A stretch of DNA of 64,000 nt. Source: Pseudomonas brassicacearum (GTDB lineage Bacteria; Pseudomonadota; Gammaproteobacteria; Pseudomonadales; Pseudomonadaceae). A model generated the notes under the pieces. The model ran no database searches, was not told the origin of the DNA, and saw only the letters and a list, made by a program, of their open reading frames with translations. Made by a program: the position numbers and the translations under genes. Location: assembly GCF_003732265.1 (NCBI RefSeq), contig NZ_MOBK01000006.1, forward strand, positions 62,001-126,000, written 5' to 3'. The number at the start of each line of letters is the position of its first letter. The first letter of the stretch is position 1. This document shows, piece by piece, positions 1-10,864 of this stretch.

Positions 1-1
1 C

Positions 2-307
2 AGCGCTGAGCTCTACAAGGAAAAACTCGGCGTTGCCGAGCACCTGATCCGCAAGGAAATGAGCCGTTATCGCGCCACGCCGGACCATTCGTGGACCGTG
101 CCCGCCGGGCACTATTTCATGATGGGCGACAACCGCGACAACTCCAACGACAGTCGCTACTGGGATGATCCAAGCATTCCCAAGGATCTGCTGGGCATGG
201 TTCCCGACAAGAATATCGTCGGCAAGGCCTTCGCAGTCTGGATGAGCTGGCCGGAACCCAAACTCAGTCACCTGCCGAATTTCTCGCGGGTTGGCCTGAT
301 CAAGTAA
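2..307 (+). CDS. lepB: Signal peptidase I, C-terminal part (5' end outside window)
   Basis: This is the last 101 residues of the inner-membrane serine protease that removes signal peptides from secreted preproteins. The conserved late motif [13 protein letters not shown] is visible, and the chain ends in the usual short hydrophobic/basic tail (NFSRVGLIK). The catalytic Ser and Lys lie upstream of the window. The reading frame is open to the first base. A strong hairpin follows 8 bases after the stop. In many pseudomonads lepB is followed by a small DUF4845 gene and then rnc; here rnc follows after a 184-base gap. Confidence 0.95.
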   Translation, partial: SAELYKEKLGVAEHLIRKEMSRYRATPDHSWTVPAGHYFMMGDNRDNSNDSRYWDDPSIPKDLLGMVPDKNIVGKAFAVWMSWPEPKLSHLPNFSRVGLIK

Positions 308-491
308 TCACACACGGCGCTGTTGAACACAGCGCCGAATGCTTTTCTGGAGTCGGCACAATCGGCCCCGGCAGCATGAAGCCAATGATATTCAGGACGT
401 AATTTTTGAACACAGCGTTAATTGTCCCAGGCCTGCGCCGTATCACGGCGATGGCGGTGGAATCCAACCACGAACTCAGCGTGGGTAAACC
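308..491. other. lepB-rnc gap lacking the usual DUF4845 gene
   Basis: No open frame resembling the DUF4845 protein (about 120 residues, usually between lepB and rnc in Pseudomonas) is present. The gap holds the terminator hairpin and a 12-base direct repeat TTGAACACAGCG at 323-334 and 406-417. Absence is seen; that a gene was lost is inference from remembered gene order. Confidence 0.5.
316..345 (+). terminator. Probable Rho-independent terminator after lepB
   Basis: Perfect 8-bp stem GGCGCTGT / ACAGCGCC (316-323 and 329-336) with a 5-base loop. A short T run (CTTTTC) follows about 4 bases later, so it is an imperfect intrinsic terminator. Confidence 0.6.
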
Positions 492-1181
492 GTGAGCGTC
501 TCCTTAAGTCGTCTAGAGCGTCAGCTCGGCTACACCTTCAAGGACCAGGAACTGATGGTTCTGGCCCTGACTCACCGCAGCTTTGCCGGGCGTAACAACG
601 AACGCCTGGAATTCCTCGGTGATGCCATCCTTAACTTCGTCGCTGGTGAGGCGCTGTTCGATCGCTTCCCGCTGGCCCGCGAAGGCCAGTTGTCGCGTTT
701 GCGCGCACGTCTGGTGAAAGGTGAGACGCTGGCCGTACTGGCTCGCGGTTTCGATCTGGGCGACTACCTGCGCCTGGGCTCCGGTGAATTGAAAAGCGGC
801 GGCTTCCGTCGTGAGTCGATTCTGGCCGACGCCCTGGAAGCGCTGATTGGTGCGATCTACCTCGACGCCGGCATGGACATGGCGCGCGAGCGAGTGTTGG
901 CCTGGCTGGCCGGTGAGTTCGAAGGCCTGACGCTGGTCGACACCAACAAAGATCCAAAAACTCGCCTGCAGGAATTCCTGCAATCGCGCGGTTGTGAGCT
1001 GCCACGTTACGAAGTGGTGGATATCCAGGGTGAGCCGCATTGCCGGACGTTCTTCGTCGAATGTGAAATCACCTTACTGAATGAAAAAAGCCGAGGTCAG
1101 GGTGTGAGTCGTCGTATTGCCGAACAGGTAGCGGCCGCCGCAGCACTGATTGCCCTGGGTGTGGAGAATGGCAATGACTGA
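492..1181 (+). CDS. rnc: Ribonuclease III
   Basis: A 229-residue double-strand-specific endoribonuclease that processes rRNA precursors and regulatory RNA duplexes. The signature [11 protein letters not shown] spans about residues 37-47 with E40 and D44 as metal ligands; the second acidic pair is D113/E116 in [11 protein letters not shown] dsRNA-binding domain fills about 153-225 ([11 protein letters not shown]...). Length matches the family. The start is GTG. The 3' end overlaps era by 8 bases (ATGACTGA), which points to translational coupling. Confidence 0.97.
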   Translation: MSVSLSRLERQLGYTFKDQELMVLALTHRSFAGRNNERLEFLGDAILNFVAGEALFDRFPLAREGQLSRLRARLVKGETLAVLARGFDLGDYLRLGSGELKSGGFRRESILADALEALIGAIYLDAGMDMARERVLAWLAGEFEGLTLVDTNKDPKTRLQEFLQSRGCELPRYEVVDIQGEPHCRTFFVECEITLLNEKSRGQGVSRRIAEQVAAAAALIALGVENGND

Positions 1182-2076
1182 TACAAACGCAACTCGCTGT
1201 GGCTATGTTGCCATCGTCGGCCGTCCCAACGTGGGCAAGTCCACGCTGCTGAACCACATCCTGGGTCAGAAACTGGCGATCACCTCGCGCAAGCCGCAAA
1301 CCACCCGCCACAACATGCTGGGCATCAAGACCGAAGGCGCCGTGCAGGCGATCTACGTCGACACCCCGGGCATGCACAAGGGCGGCGAAAAGGCTCTGAA
1401 CCGCTACATGAACAAGACCGCTTCGGCGGCGTTGAAAGACGTCGACGTGGTGATCTTCGTGGTTGACCGCACCAAGTGGACCGACGAAGACCAGATGGTC
1501 CTCGAACGCGTTCAGTACGTGACCGGCCCGCTGATCGTGGCACTGAACAAGACTGACCGCATCGAAGACAAGGCCGAGCTGATGCCGCACCTGAGCTGGT
1601 TGCAGGAACAGCTGCCGAACGCGCAGATCATGCCGATCTCGGCCCAGCACGGGCACAACCTCGAAGCACTGGAACGCGTGATCGCCGGTTACCTGCCGGA
1701 AAACGATCACTTCTTCCCGGAAGACCAGATCACTGACCGCAGCAGCCGCTTCCTCGCCGCCGAACTGGTGCGCGAAAAAATCATGCGCCAGATGGGCGCC
1801 GAGCTGCCGTACCAGATCACCGTGGAAATCGAAGAGTTCAAGCAGCAGGGCAAAACCCTGCACATTCATGCTTTGATCCTCGTTGAACGCGACGGCCAGA
1901 AGAAGATCATCATTGGCGACAAGGGCGAGCGCATCAAGCGCATCGGCACCGAGGCACGCAAGGACATGGAGCTGCTGTTCGACTCCAAGATCATGCTCAA
2001 CCTCTGGGTGAAAGTGAAAGGCGGCTGGTCCGATGACGAGCGCGCGTTGCGTTCGCTGGGTTACGGCGACCTGTAA
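1174..2076 (+). CDS. era: GTPase Era, 30S ribosome maturation factor
   Basis: Era is a 300-residue GTPase that binds 16S rRNA near its 3' end during 30S assembly. G1 is GRPNVGKST (about 16-24), G3 is DTPG, G4 is NKTD, and the C-terminal KH domain shows [13 protein letters not shown]. The start at 1174 (MTDTN) is chosen because GGAG at 1163-1166 sits 7 bases upstream; an in-frame ATG at 1168 would be too close to it, and a TTG at 1150 is not needed. It overlaps the end of rnc and is co-transcribed with it. Confidence 0.96.
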   Translation: MTDTNATRCGYVAIVGRPNVGKSTLLNHILGQKLAITSRKPQTTRHNMLGIKTEGAVQAIYVDTPGMHKGGEKALNRYMNKTASAALKDVDVVIFVVDRTKWTDEDQMVLERVQYVTGPLIVALNKTDRIEDKAELMPHLSWLQEQLPNAQIMPISAQHGHNLEALERVIAGYLPENDHFFPEDQITDRSSRFLAAELVREKIMRQMGAELPYQITVEIEEFKQQGKTLHIHALILVERDGQKKIIIGDKGERIKRIGTEARKDMELLFDSKIMLNLWVKVKGGWSDDERALRSLGYGDL

Positions 2077-2106
2077 TCGCTTAACTCTGGCTACACAAAG
2101 ATCGAA

Positions 2107-2196
2107 TGTGGGAGCGGGCTTGCTCGCGAATGCGGTGTGACAGACAACGAAGATGTTGAATGTTAAGCCGCCTTCGCGAGCAAGCCCGCTCCCACA
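2107..2196. repeat. Paired REP element (90-nt REPIN type)
   Basis: Two inverted 24-mers, TGTGGGAGCGGGCTTGCTCG... at 2107-2130 and its complement at 2173-2196, are separated by exactly 42 bases. The spacer resembles that of the copies at 52069 and 55079. The element lies between era and recO and may form an mRNA-stabilising or attenuating hairpin. Confidence 0.9.
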
Positions 2197-2251
2197 TTGG
2201 TTAGCGCTGTTTTCACTGGCTGTATTCTCCCTCTAGAGATACTCGACGCCC

Positions 2252-2941
2252 ATGTCCCAAACCCCACCCATCGGCCAACCCGCCTACGTCCTCCACTCCC
2301 GCGCCTATCGCGAAAACAGTGCGTTGGTGGATTTCCTCACGCCGCAAGGTCGGCTGCGGGCAGTGTTGCGCAGTGCGCGGGGCAAGGCCGGGACGTTGGC
2401 GCGTCCCTTTGTGCCGCTGGAAGTCGAGTTTCGCGGGCGTGGCGAGCTGAAGAACGTCGGGCGCATGGAAAGTGCCGGTGTCTCCACCTGGCTCAGCGGT
2501 GAGGCGTTGTTCAGCGGCCTTTACCTCAATGAACTGTTGATCCGCCTGTTGCCCTCCGAAGACCCTCATCCCGGAGTATTCGATCACTACGCGGCGACCC
2601 TGCTCGCGCTGGCCGAAGGCCGCCCGTTGGAGCCGTTGTTGCGCTCGTTCGAATGGCGCCTGCTCGACGACCTCGGTTACGGCTTTGCACTGACCACGGA
2701 CATCCACGGCGAGCCCATCGCCCCGGACGGTCTCTACCGTTTGCAGGTGGACGCTGGCCTGGAGCAGGTCTATCTGCTGCAACCCGGTTTGTTCAATGGC
2801 ACCGAACTGCTGGCCATGGCCGATGCGGACTGGACCGCGCCCGGTGCGCTGTCTGCCGCCAAGCGTCTGATGCGCCAGGCACTGGCGGTACATCTGGGCG
2901 GTCGCCCTTTAGTCAGCCGCGAGCTGTTTCGCAAGCCGTAG
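2252..2941 (+). CDS. recO: DNA repair protein RecO
   Basis: RecO (229 residues) anneals single strands and, with RecR, loads RecA onto SSB-coated gaps in the RecFOR pathway. The N-terminal OB-fold is recognisable ([19 protein letters not shown], then [15 protein letters not shown]), followed by the helical C-terminal domain. No zinc cysteines are seen, as expected for gammaproteobacterial members. It lies downstream of era across a REP pair and upstream of pdxJ by 47 bases, the conserved order. Confidence 0.94.
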   Translation: MSQTPPIGQPAYVLHSRAYRENSALVDFLTPQGRLRAVLRSARGKAGTLARPFVPLEVEFRGRGELKNVGRMESAGVSTWLSGEALFSGLYLNELLIRLLPSEDPHPGVFDHYAATLLALAEGRPLEPLLRSFEWRLLDDLGYGFALTTDIHGEPIAPDGLYRLQVDAGLEQVYLLQPGLFNGTELLAMADADWTAPGALSAAKRLMRQALAVHLGGRPLVSRELFRKP

Positions 2942-2988
2942 TCTCCCCGTATGCTGTGCGCCGAATCTTTAAATTCAGGAGCGCTTCC

Positions 2989-3732
2989 GTGACCACCAGC
3001 AATCGCATTCTTCTTGGCGTGAACATCGACCACGTTGCCACCCTGCGTCAGGCCCGGGGCACTCGCTATCCGGATCCGGTCAAGGCTGCACTGGACGCGG
3101 AAGAGGCGGGCGCTGACGGCATCACCGTGCATTTGCGCGAAGACCGCCGGCACATCCAGGAACGCGACGTTCTTGTGCTCAAGGACGTGCTGCAAACCCG
3201 CATGAACTTTGAAATGGGCGTCACCGAAGAAATGATGCTGTTCGCCGAGCACATTCGCCCGGCGCACATTTGCCTGGTCCCGGAAACCCGTCAGGAACTG
3301 ACCACTGAAGGTGGTCTGGACGTGGCAGGGCAAGAAGCGCGGATCAAAGCCGCGGTGGATCGCTTGTCGAAGATCGGCTGCGAAGTGTCGCTGTTTATCG
3401 ACGCTGATGAGCGCCAGATTGAGGCCTCGCGTCGTGTGGGTGCGCCGGCGATCGAACTGCATACCGGGCGTTATGCCGATGCCGAAACACCGACTGACGT
3501 GGCTGAGGAGCTCAAGCGCGTAGCCGATGGGGTAGCGTTTGGCCTGGCTCAAGGGCTGATCGTCAACGCAGGGCATGGTTTGCACTACCACAACGTAGAA
3601 GCCGTGGCGGCGATCAAAGGCATCAACGAGCTGAACATCGGCCACGCGTTGGTGGCGCATGCGTTGTTTGTTGGCTTCAAGTCGGCGGTGTCTGAAATGA
3701 AAGCGCTGATCCTGGCCGCTGCAAAAGCCTGA
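2989..3732 (+). CDS. pdxJ: Pyridoxine 5'-phosphate synthase
   Basis: PdxJ (247 residues) condenses 3-amino-2-oxopropyl phosphate with deoxyxylulose 5-phosphate to make pyridoxine 5'-phosphate. The family start [19 protein letters not shown], the [16 protein letters not shown] segment and the [10 protein letters not shown] phosphate-binding stretch are all present in a TIM-barrel chain of normal length. The start is GTG at 2989, preceded by CAGGAG at 2977-2982; the frame is open far upstream but that part overlaps recO and has no family similarity. A REP pair follows. Confidence 0.96.
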   Translation: MTTSNRILLGVNIDHVATLRQARGTRYPDPVKAALDAEEAGADGITVHLREDRRHIQERDVLVLKDVLQTRMNFEMGVTEEMMLFAEHIRPAHICLVPETRQELTTEGGLDVAGQEARIKAAVDRLSKIGCEVSLFIDADERQIEASRRVGAPAIELHTGRYADAETPTDVAEELKRVADGVAFGLAQGLIVNAGHGLHYHNVEAVAAIKGINELNIGHALVAHALFVGFKSAVSEMKALILAAAKA

Positions 3733-3751
3733 GGCCCAAACACAAAACAAC

Positions 3752-3841
3752 TGTGGGAGCGAGCCTGCTCGCGAAGGCGGTTTATCATTCAACATTTCTG
3801 TTGGCTGACACACCGCTTTCGCGAGCAAGCCCGCTCCCACA
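3752..3841. repeat. Paired REP element (90-nt REPIN type)
   Basis: 24-mers at 3752-3775 and 3818-3841 in inverted orientation with a 42-base spacer. The spacer matches those at 2107, 52069 and 55079 when read on the opposite strand, so this copy is inserted the other way round. It lies between the convergent genes pdxJ and mltF. Confidence 0.9.
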
Positions 3842-3861
3842 TTTGATTTGTGTTGTCAGTG

Positions 3862-5547
<1,686 letters not shown>

Positions 5548-5548
5548 C

Positions 5549-5554
5549 TAGAAT
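5549..5554 (+). promoter_or_regulatory. Possible -10 box for purL
   Basis: TAGAAT, 41 bases before the purL start in the mltF-purL divergent region. No convincing -35 box was found at the right distance, so this is weak. Confidence 0.3.
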
Positions 5555-5595
5555 GCACGGCCTCAAAGCACACCCCTCCCGAGGCTGTCCCGAAG

Positions 5596-8500
5596 ATGTT
5601 GATCCTGCGCGGCGCTCCTGCCCTTTCTGCCTTTCGCCACAGCAAACTCCTTGAGCAACTGAGCCAGAAGGTCCCGGCTGTCAGCGGCCTGTATGCTGAA
5701 TTCGCTCACTTCGCCGAAGTGACCGGCGTCCTGACCGGCGACGAACAGCAGGTGCTCGCGCGCCTTCTGAAGTACGGCCCAAGTGTTCCGGTACAAGAGC
5801 CGACCGGTCGTCTGTTCCTGGTGTTGCCGCGTTTCGGCACCATCTCGCCGTGGTCCAGTAAAGCCAGCGACATCGCTCGCAACTGCGGCCTGAGCAAGAT
5901 CCAGCGCCTGGAACGCGGCATCGCGTTCTATGTAGCCGGTCAGTTCAGCGACACCGAAGCACAGCTGATTTCCGATACCCTGCACGACCGCATGACGCAA
6001 ATCGTTCTGGCCAACCTCGAACAGGCCGCCGGCCTGTTCAGCCACGCCGAACCGAAGCCGCTGACCGCGATCGACGTGCTGGGTGGCGGCCGCGCCGCGC
6101 TGGAAAAAGCCAACACCGAGCTGGGCCTGGCCCTGGCCGAAGACGAAATCGATTACCTGGTCAACGCCTTCGTCGGCTTGAAGCGCAACCCGCACGACAT
6201 CGAACTGATGATGTTCGCCCAGGCGAACTCCGAGCACTGCCGCCACAAGATCTTCAACGCCAGTTGGGACATCGACGGTCAGAGCCAGGAAAAAAGTCTG
6301 TTCGGCATGATCAAGAACACCTACGTGATGCACAGCGAAGGCGTTCTGTCGGCTTATAAGGACAACGCCTCGGTCATCGTCGGCAACGTCGCCGGCCGTT
6401 TCTTCCCGGACCCTGAAACCCGTCAGTACGGCGCGGTGCAGGAACCGGTACACATCCTGATGAAAGTCGAAACCCACAACCACCCGACTGCGATTGCCCC
6501 GTTCCCGGGCGCATCCACCGGCAGTGGCGGTGAGATTCGTGACGAAGGCGCAACCGGCCGTGGCGCCAAGCCGAAGGCTGGCCTGACCGGTTTCACCGTA
6601 TCGAACCTGCAAATCCCGGGCTTCGAACAGCCATGGGAAGTGCCGTACGGCAAACCTGAGCGCATCGTCACCGCGCTGGACATCATGATCGAAGGCCCAC
6701 TGGGTGGCGCCGCGTTCAACAACGAATTCGGTCGTCCAGCCCTGACCGGTTACTTCCGTACCTTCGAACAGTCGATCACCACCCCGCGTGGCGACGAAGT
6801 TCGTGGTTACCACAAGCCGATCATGCTGGCCGGCGGCATGGGTAACATCCGTGCCGAACACGTACAGAAAGGCGAGATCACTGTTGGCTCCAAGCTGGTC
6901 GTGCTTGGTGGCCCGGCGATGTTGATCGGTCTGGGCGGCGGCGCAGCTTCCTCCATGGCCACCGGCACCAGCTCGGCTGACCTGGACTTCGCTTCCGTAC
7001 AGCGCGAAAACCCTGAGATGGAACGTCGCTGCCAGGAAGTCATCGACCGTTGCTGGCAGTTGGGCGACAAAAACCCGATTAGCTTCATCCACGACGTCGG
7101 CGCAGGCGGTCTGTCCAACGCCTTCCCGGAGCTGGTCAATGACGGCAACCGAGGCGGCCGCTTCGAATTGCGCAACATTCCAAACGACGAGCCGGGCATG
7201 GCCCCGCACGAAATTTGGAGTAACGAATCCCAAGAGCGCTACGTGTTGGCGGTCGGCCCGGCCGACTTCGAACGCTTCCAGGCGATCTGCGAGCGCGAGC
7301 GCTGCCCGTTCGCGGTCGTCGGCGAAGCCACTGCCGAGCCGCAACTGACCGTCACCGACAGCCACTTCGGCAACAGCCCGGTGGACATGCCACTCGAAGT
7401 GCTGCTGGGCAAAGCCCCGCGCATGCACCGTTCGGCCGTTCGCGAAAACGAACTGGGCGACGACTTCGATCCGTCGACGCTGGAGATTGCAGACTGCGTA
7501 GAACGCGTTCTGCATCACCCGGCCGTGGCGAGCAAAAGCTTCCTGATCACCATCGGCGACCGCACCATCACCGGCCTCGTGGCCCGTGACCAAATGGTCG
7601 GCCCGTGGCAGGTTCCGGTGGCCGACGTTGCCGTCACCGCCACCAGCTTCGACGTCTACACCGGTGAAGCCATGGCGATGGGCGAGCGCACTCCGCTGGC
7701 ACTGCTGGACGCTCCGGCGTCGGGCCGCATGGCCATTGGCGAAACCCTGACCAACATCGCCGCTTCGCGCATCAACAAGATTTCCGACATCAAGCTGTCG
7801 GCGAACTGGATGTCCGCTGCTGGCCACCCGGGTGAAGACGCGCGTCTGTACGACACCGTGAAAGCGGTCGGCATGGAACTGTGCCCTGAGCTGGGTATCA
7901 CCATTCCGGTGGGCAAGGACTCCATGTCCATGGCCACGCGCTGGAGCGACGAAGGCGTCGACAAGACGGTCACTTCGCCGATGTCCCTGATCGTGACCGG
8001 TTTCGCGCCAGTGGCTGACATCCGTCAGACCCTGACCCCGGAACTGCGCATGAACAAGGGCACCACCGACCTGATCCTGATCGATCTGGGCCGTGGCCAG
8101 AACCGCATGGGCGCCTCGATCCTGGCCCAGGTTCACGGCAAACTCGGCTCGCAAGCGCCGGACGTCGATGATGCCGAAGACCTGAAAGCTTTCTTCGCCG
8201 TGATCCAGGGCCTCAACGCCGACGGTCACTTGCTGGCGTACCACGACCGTTCCGACGGTGGTCTGCTGACCAGCGTGGTGGAAATGGCCTTCGCCGGTCA
8301 CTGCGGTTTGAGCCTGAACCTCGACGGTCTGGCTGAAACCTCCGCCGACATCGCCGCTATCCTGTTCAACGAAGAACTCGGCGCTGTGATCCAGGTTCGT
8401 CAGGACGCCACCCCGGACATCCTCGCGCAGTTCAGCGCAGCCGGTCTGGGCGATTGCGTGTCGGTGATCGGTCAGCCAATGAACAACGGCCAGATCAGCA

Positions 8501-9492
8501 TCACCTTCAACGGCGAAACCGTGTTTGAAGGTCAGCGTCGTCTGCTGCAGCGTCAGTGGGCTGAAACCAGCTACCAGATCCAGCGTCTGCGTGATAACGC
8601 CGACTGCGCCGAGCAAGAGTTCGACGTGCTGCTGGAAGAAGACAACCCGGGCCTGAGCGTCAAGCTCAGCTACGACGTCAACCAGGACGTCGCTGCGCCT
8701 TACATCAAGAAAGGCATTCGTCCACAGGTTGCCGTGCTGCGTGAGCAGGGCGTCAACGGTCAGGTGGAAATGGCGGCCGCGTTCGACCGCGCCGGTTTCA
8801 ACGCGATCGACGTGCACATGAGCGACATCCTGGCCGGCCGTGTCGACCTGAATGACTTCAAAGGCATGGTCGCTTGTGGCGGTTTCTCCTACGGCGACGT
8901 GCTGGGTGCCGGCGAAGGCTGGGCCAAGTCAGCGCTGTTCAACAGCCGTGCTCGCGATGCGTTCCAGGGTTTCTTCGAACGTAACGACAGCTTCACCCTC
9001 GGCGTGTGCAACGGTTGCCAGATGATGTCCAACCTGCACGAGCTGATCCCGGGCAGCGAATTCTGGCCGCACTTCGTGCGTAACCGCTCCGAGCAGTTCG
9101 AAGCGCGCGTGGCGATGGTTCAGGTCCAGGAGTCGAACTCGATCTTCCTGCAGGGCATGGCCGGTTCGCGCATGCCAATCGCCATCGCTCACGGTGAAGG
9201 TCATGCCGAGTTCGCCAGCGAAGAAGCATTGCTGGAAGCCGATCTGTCGGGTTGCGTGGCGATGCGTTTCGTCGACAACCACGGCAAGGTCACCGAAAAA
9301 TACCCGGCCAACCCGAACGGCTCGCCGCGCGGGATCACCGGTTTGACCAGCCGCGACGGTCGCGTAACGATCATGATGCCGCACCCGGAGCGTGTGTTCC
9401 GCGCGGTGCAGAACTCGTGGCGTTCGGAAGACTGGAACGAAGACGCTCCTTGGATGCGTATGTTCCGTAACGCTCGCGTGTGGGTGAACTAA
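5596..9492 (+). CDS. purL: Phosphoribosylformylglycinamidine synthase (FGAM synthase)
   Basis: PurL is a 1298-residue single-chain enzyme converting FGAR, glutamine and ATP to FGAM in purine synthesis. Domain order is the N-terminal PurS-like part, a linker, two AIR-synthase-like halves (for example the NSEHCRHK region and [10 protein letters not shown]) and a C-terminal class I glutamine amidotransferase. The amidotransferase nucleophile is C1138 in GVCNGCQMM, with H1263 and E1265 in PHPERVF. Length is that of the large proteobacterial form. The next gene begins 5 bases after its stop. Confidence 0.98.
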   Translation: MLILRGAPALSAFRHSKLLEQLSQKVPAVSGLYAEFAHFAEVTGVLTGDEQQVLARLLKYGPSVPVQEPTGRLFLVLPRFGTISPWSSKASDIARNCGLSKIQRLERGIAFYVAGQFSDTEAQLISDTLHDRMTQIVLANLEQAAGLFSHAEPKPLTAIDVLGGGRAALEKANTELGLALAEDEIDYLVNAFVGLKRNPHDIELMMFAQANSEHCRHKIFNASWDIDGQSQEKSLFGMIKNTYVMHSEGVLSAYKDNASVIVGNVAGRFFPDPETRQYGAVQEPVHILMKVETHNHPTAIAPFPGASTGSGGEIRDEGATGRGAKPKAGLTGFTVSNLQIPGFEQPWEVPYGKPERIVTALDIMIEGPLGGAAFNNEFGRPALTGYFRTFEQSITTPRGDEVRGYHKPIMLAGGMGNIRAEHVQKGEITVGSKLVVLGGPAMLIGLGGGAASSMATGTSSADLDFASVQRENPEMERRCQEVIDRCWQLGDKNPISFIHDVGAGGLSNAFPELVNDGNRGGRFELRNIPNDEPGMAPHEIWSNESQERYVLAVGPADFERFQAICERERCPFAVVGEATAEPQLTVTDSHFGNSPVDMPLEVLLGKAPRMHRSAVRENELGDDFDPSTLEIADCVERVLHHPAVASKSFLITIGDRTITGLVARDQMVGPWQVPVADVAVTATSFDVYTGEAMAMGERTPLALLDAPASGRMAIGETLTNIAASRINKISDIKLSANWMSAAGHPGEDARLYDTVKAVGMELCPELGITIPVGKDSMSMATRWSDEGVDKTVTSPMSLIVTGFAPVADIRQTLTPELRMNKGTTDLILIDLGRGQNRMGASILAQVHGKLGSQAPDVDDAEDLKAFFAVIQGLNADGHLLAYHDRSDGGLLTSVVEMAFAGHCGLSLNLDGLAETSADIAAILFNEELGAVIQVRQDATPDILAQFSAAGLGDCVSVIGQPMNNGQISITFNGETVFEGQRRLLQRQWAETSYQIQRLRDNADCAEQEFDVLLEEDNPGLSVKLSYDVNQDVAAPYIKKGIRPQVAVLREQGVNGQVEMAAAFDRAGFNAIDVHMSDILAGRVDLNDFKGMVACGGFSYGDVLGAGEGWAKSALFNSRARDAFQGFFERNDSFTLGVCNGCQMMSNLHELIPGSEFWPHFVRNRSEQFEARVAMVQVQESNSIFLQGMAGSRMPIAIAHGEGHAEFASEEALLEADLSGCVAMRFVDNHGKVTEKYPANPNGSPRGITGLTSRDGRVTIMMPHPERVFRAVQNSWRSEDWNEDAPWMRMFRNARVWVN

Positions 9493-9497
9493 GCGTC

Positions 9498-9809
9498 GTG
9501 TACAAGCTGAGTTTTTTTGTTCCGGCCAGTCATGTGGAACAGGTCAAGAGTGCCGTTTTTGCCGCCGGTGGCGGGCGGATCGGCGCTTATGACCATTGCG
9601 CGTGGCAGGTGCTCGGCCTTGGCCAGTTTCGTCCGTTGGATGGCAGTCAGCCGTTCATTGGGGAAGCGGGGCAGGTTGAGCAGGTTGAGGAATGGAAGGT
9701 TGAGCTTGTGGTCAGCGATGAGTTGATTCGCGCGGTGGTGGTGGCTTTGAAAGAGAGCCATCCCTATGAGACGCCGGCTTATGAGGTGTGGCGGTTGGAG
9801 GATTTTTGA
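9498..9809 (+). CDS. NIF3/YqfO C-terminal-like (PII-like fold) small protein
   Basis: A 103-residue protein with the pattern YKLSFFVPASHVEQVKSAVF, an internal GxIGxYDHCAW, then ESHPYETPAYEVWRLEDF. This matches the CutA/PII-like insertion domain found in NIF3/YqfO proteins and as free-standing Pseudomonas proteins; the role is unknown. The GTG at 9498 gives the family N terminus; an upstream GTG in frame lies inside purL. It follows purL by 5 bases and ends before a strong terminator, so it is probably co-transcribed with purL. Confidence 0.85.
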   Translation: MYKLSFFVPASHVEQVKSAVFAAGGGRIGAYDHCAWQVLGLGQFRPLDGSQPFIGEAGQVEQVEEWKVELVVSDELIRAVVVALKESHPYETPAYEVWRLEDF

Positions 9810-9831
9810 TCTTCTGGCTGTTGAAATGAGG

Positions 9832-9862
9832 AACCCGCTGATGAAGAGCAGCGGGTTTTTTA
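9832..9862 (+). terminator. Rho-independent terminator
   Basis: Stem AACCCGCTG / CAGCGGGTT (9832-9840 and 9849-9857) with an 8-base loop and a T run. It closes the purL transcription unit. Confidence 0.9.
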
Positions 9863-10040
9863 TTGCTCGAGATTTGGACTGATGTGCGCAGTTCTGACTG
9901 TGGACCTGGCTAGAAGGTAATTTGCGGTAACGGCTACATCGCTTGAGGAAAAATCAGACAGCCTTTTCAGGTTGTCCGTCGGAAGTGCCAAGTCCAGCCT
10001 TTGTCCATCACAAACACTTCAATCCACTTGAGGTTCAAAG

Positions 10041-10226
10041 ATGGAATTGCGGGACATAATTACTCCCAGGATTAATTCGAGCAGCACGCTTGGGCAGGCG
10101 CTAATTTCGATGTTCAAATCCGTCGAATTTGAACTAGTCGCTGAGGGCAACAAAGAGCCACCGACGACCGTTCTCACCAATATCTTGCAAGATTACCTGG
10201 AGGCTACAGATGGCGACGCCCCATAG
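10041..10226 (+). CDS. Unrecognised small protein, first gene of a coupled pair
   Basis: A 61-residue acidic protein (MELRDIITPRINSSSTLGQA...) with a helical, leucine-rich second half. I do not recognise the family. A GAGG at 10030-10033 gives a plausible ribosome site 7 bases before the ATG. It overlaps the next gene by 17 bases, and the Shine-Dalgarno of that gene lies inside it. Its base composition is clearly poorer in GC than the flanking core genes, which suggests transfer. About 180 bases upstream after the terminator hold no gene. Confidence 0.55.
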   Translation: MELRDIITPRINSSSTLGQALISMFKSVEFELVAEGNKEPPTTVLTNILQDYLEATDGDAP

Positions 10227-10668
10227 CAGCCACGTCCTCTCATTCGCTTTGGACACCTTGGTCAAAAAACCTTTGAATCAAGCAGATGACGCTGCGCTGG
10301 TCAGCGCTGCCAAAGCTGTTTGGTACTCTGGTTTGAATCTTGAGAGTGAAGTAGCTGCTTTTCTAAACTGCCACACTGATGAGGTGGAAGTTCGGCGGGC
10401 AGGCTATTTACTCGAACGGTTTGCTCGTTTTGCTTGCGTGTCCGATAGCCGTGTGTCGGAAACCCTCAATGCTCTTGAGCTTTTTGCGTACTCCACTTCC
10501 AAGCAAGGGGAGGCGCCCTGTGCAGTCGTACCCCTTCGTAGGCGCCGTGATGTACTTGCCGTTTCTTGGGGGCTGAATGAAGGCCTCGGCCTGAAGGCTC
10601 AAGCTCTCATGCCATTCCAGACTCGGCATTACGAGGCAGAGCAGCGCGCAACGTCTGCTCGAGCTTAG
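10210..10668 (+). CDS. Unrecognised protein, second gene of a coupled pair
   Basis: A 152-residue protein with no recognised domain. Residues 1-100 look like a compact helical protein (DAALVSAAKAVWYSGLNLES, LLERFARFACVSDSR); the last 50 residues are basic and of different character (VPLRRRRDVLAVSWGLNEG), so the original C terminus may have been replaced by unrelated sequence. TGGAGG ends 6 bases before the ATG, an excellent ribosome site, and the start overlaps the preceding gene. There is no signal peptide or membrane segment. A REP pair follows. Confidence 0.55.
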   Translation: MATPHSSHVLSFALDTLVKKPLNQADDAALVSAAKAVWYSGLNLESEVAAFLNCHTDEVEVRRAGYLLERFARFACVSDSRVSETLNALELFAYSTSKQGEAPCAVVPLRRRRDVLAVSWGLNEGLGLKAQALMPFQTRHYEAEQRATSARA

Positions 10669-10768
10669 GTGGGCGGCATCCCGATCCGCAGGGGTAGTTG
10701 AAATGATCAAGCCCGCAGGGCCGGTGATGGTCTACGAGCGTTGAGACCAAGGTGTTATTTAGGGCCTC

Positions 10769-10840
10769 ATCGCGAGCAAGCTCGCTCCCACAGTGGATCT
10801 GTGCACGCCGAACCATTGTGGGAGCGGGCTTGCTCGCGAA
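10769..10840. repeat. Paired REP element, inner-facing type
   Basis: REP cores at 10769-10792 and 10817-10840 in inverted orientation, here with the TGTGGGAG ends facing each other across 24 bases, the reverse of the 90-nt type. It lies just past the end of nagE. Confidence 0.85.
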
Positions 10841-10864
10841 GACTGACTATCAGTCGCCAACAAT

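Noticed and set aside
5563..8817. A 1084-codon open frame antisense to purL
   Set aside because: It mirrors the codon-position GC bias of purL, has a low-complexity H/V/A/D-rich translation and no domain. The same holds for the long antisense frames opposite thrC (34036-35526), hom (32710-34032), nagA (16319-17305) and the APC permease (48908-50296).
10408..10710. A 100-codon leftward frame overlapping the unrecognised gene at 10210
   Set aside because: No ribosome site or recognisable domain, and the rightward pair has much better translation signals. It was kept in mind because the last part of the rightward gene looks odd.
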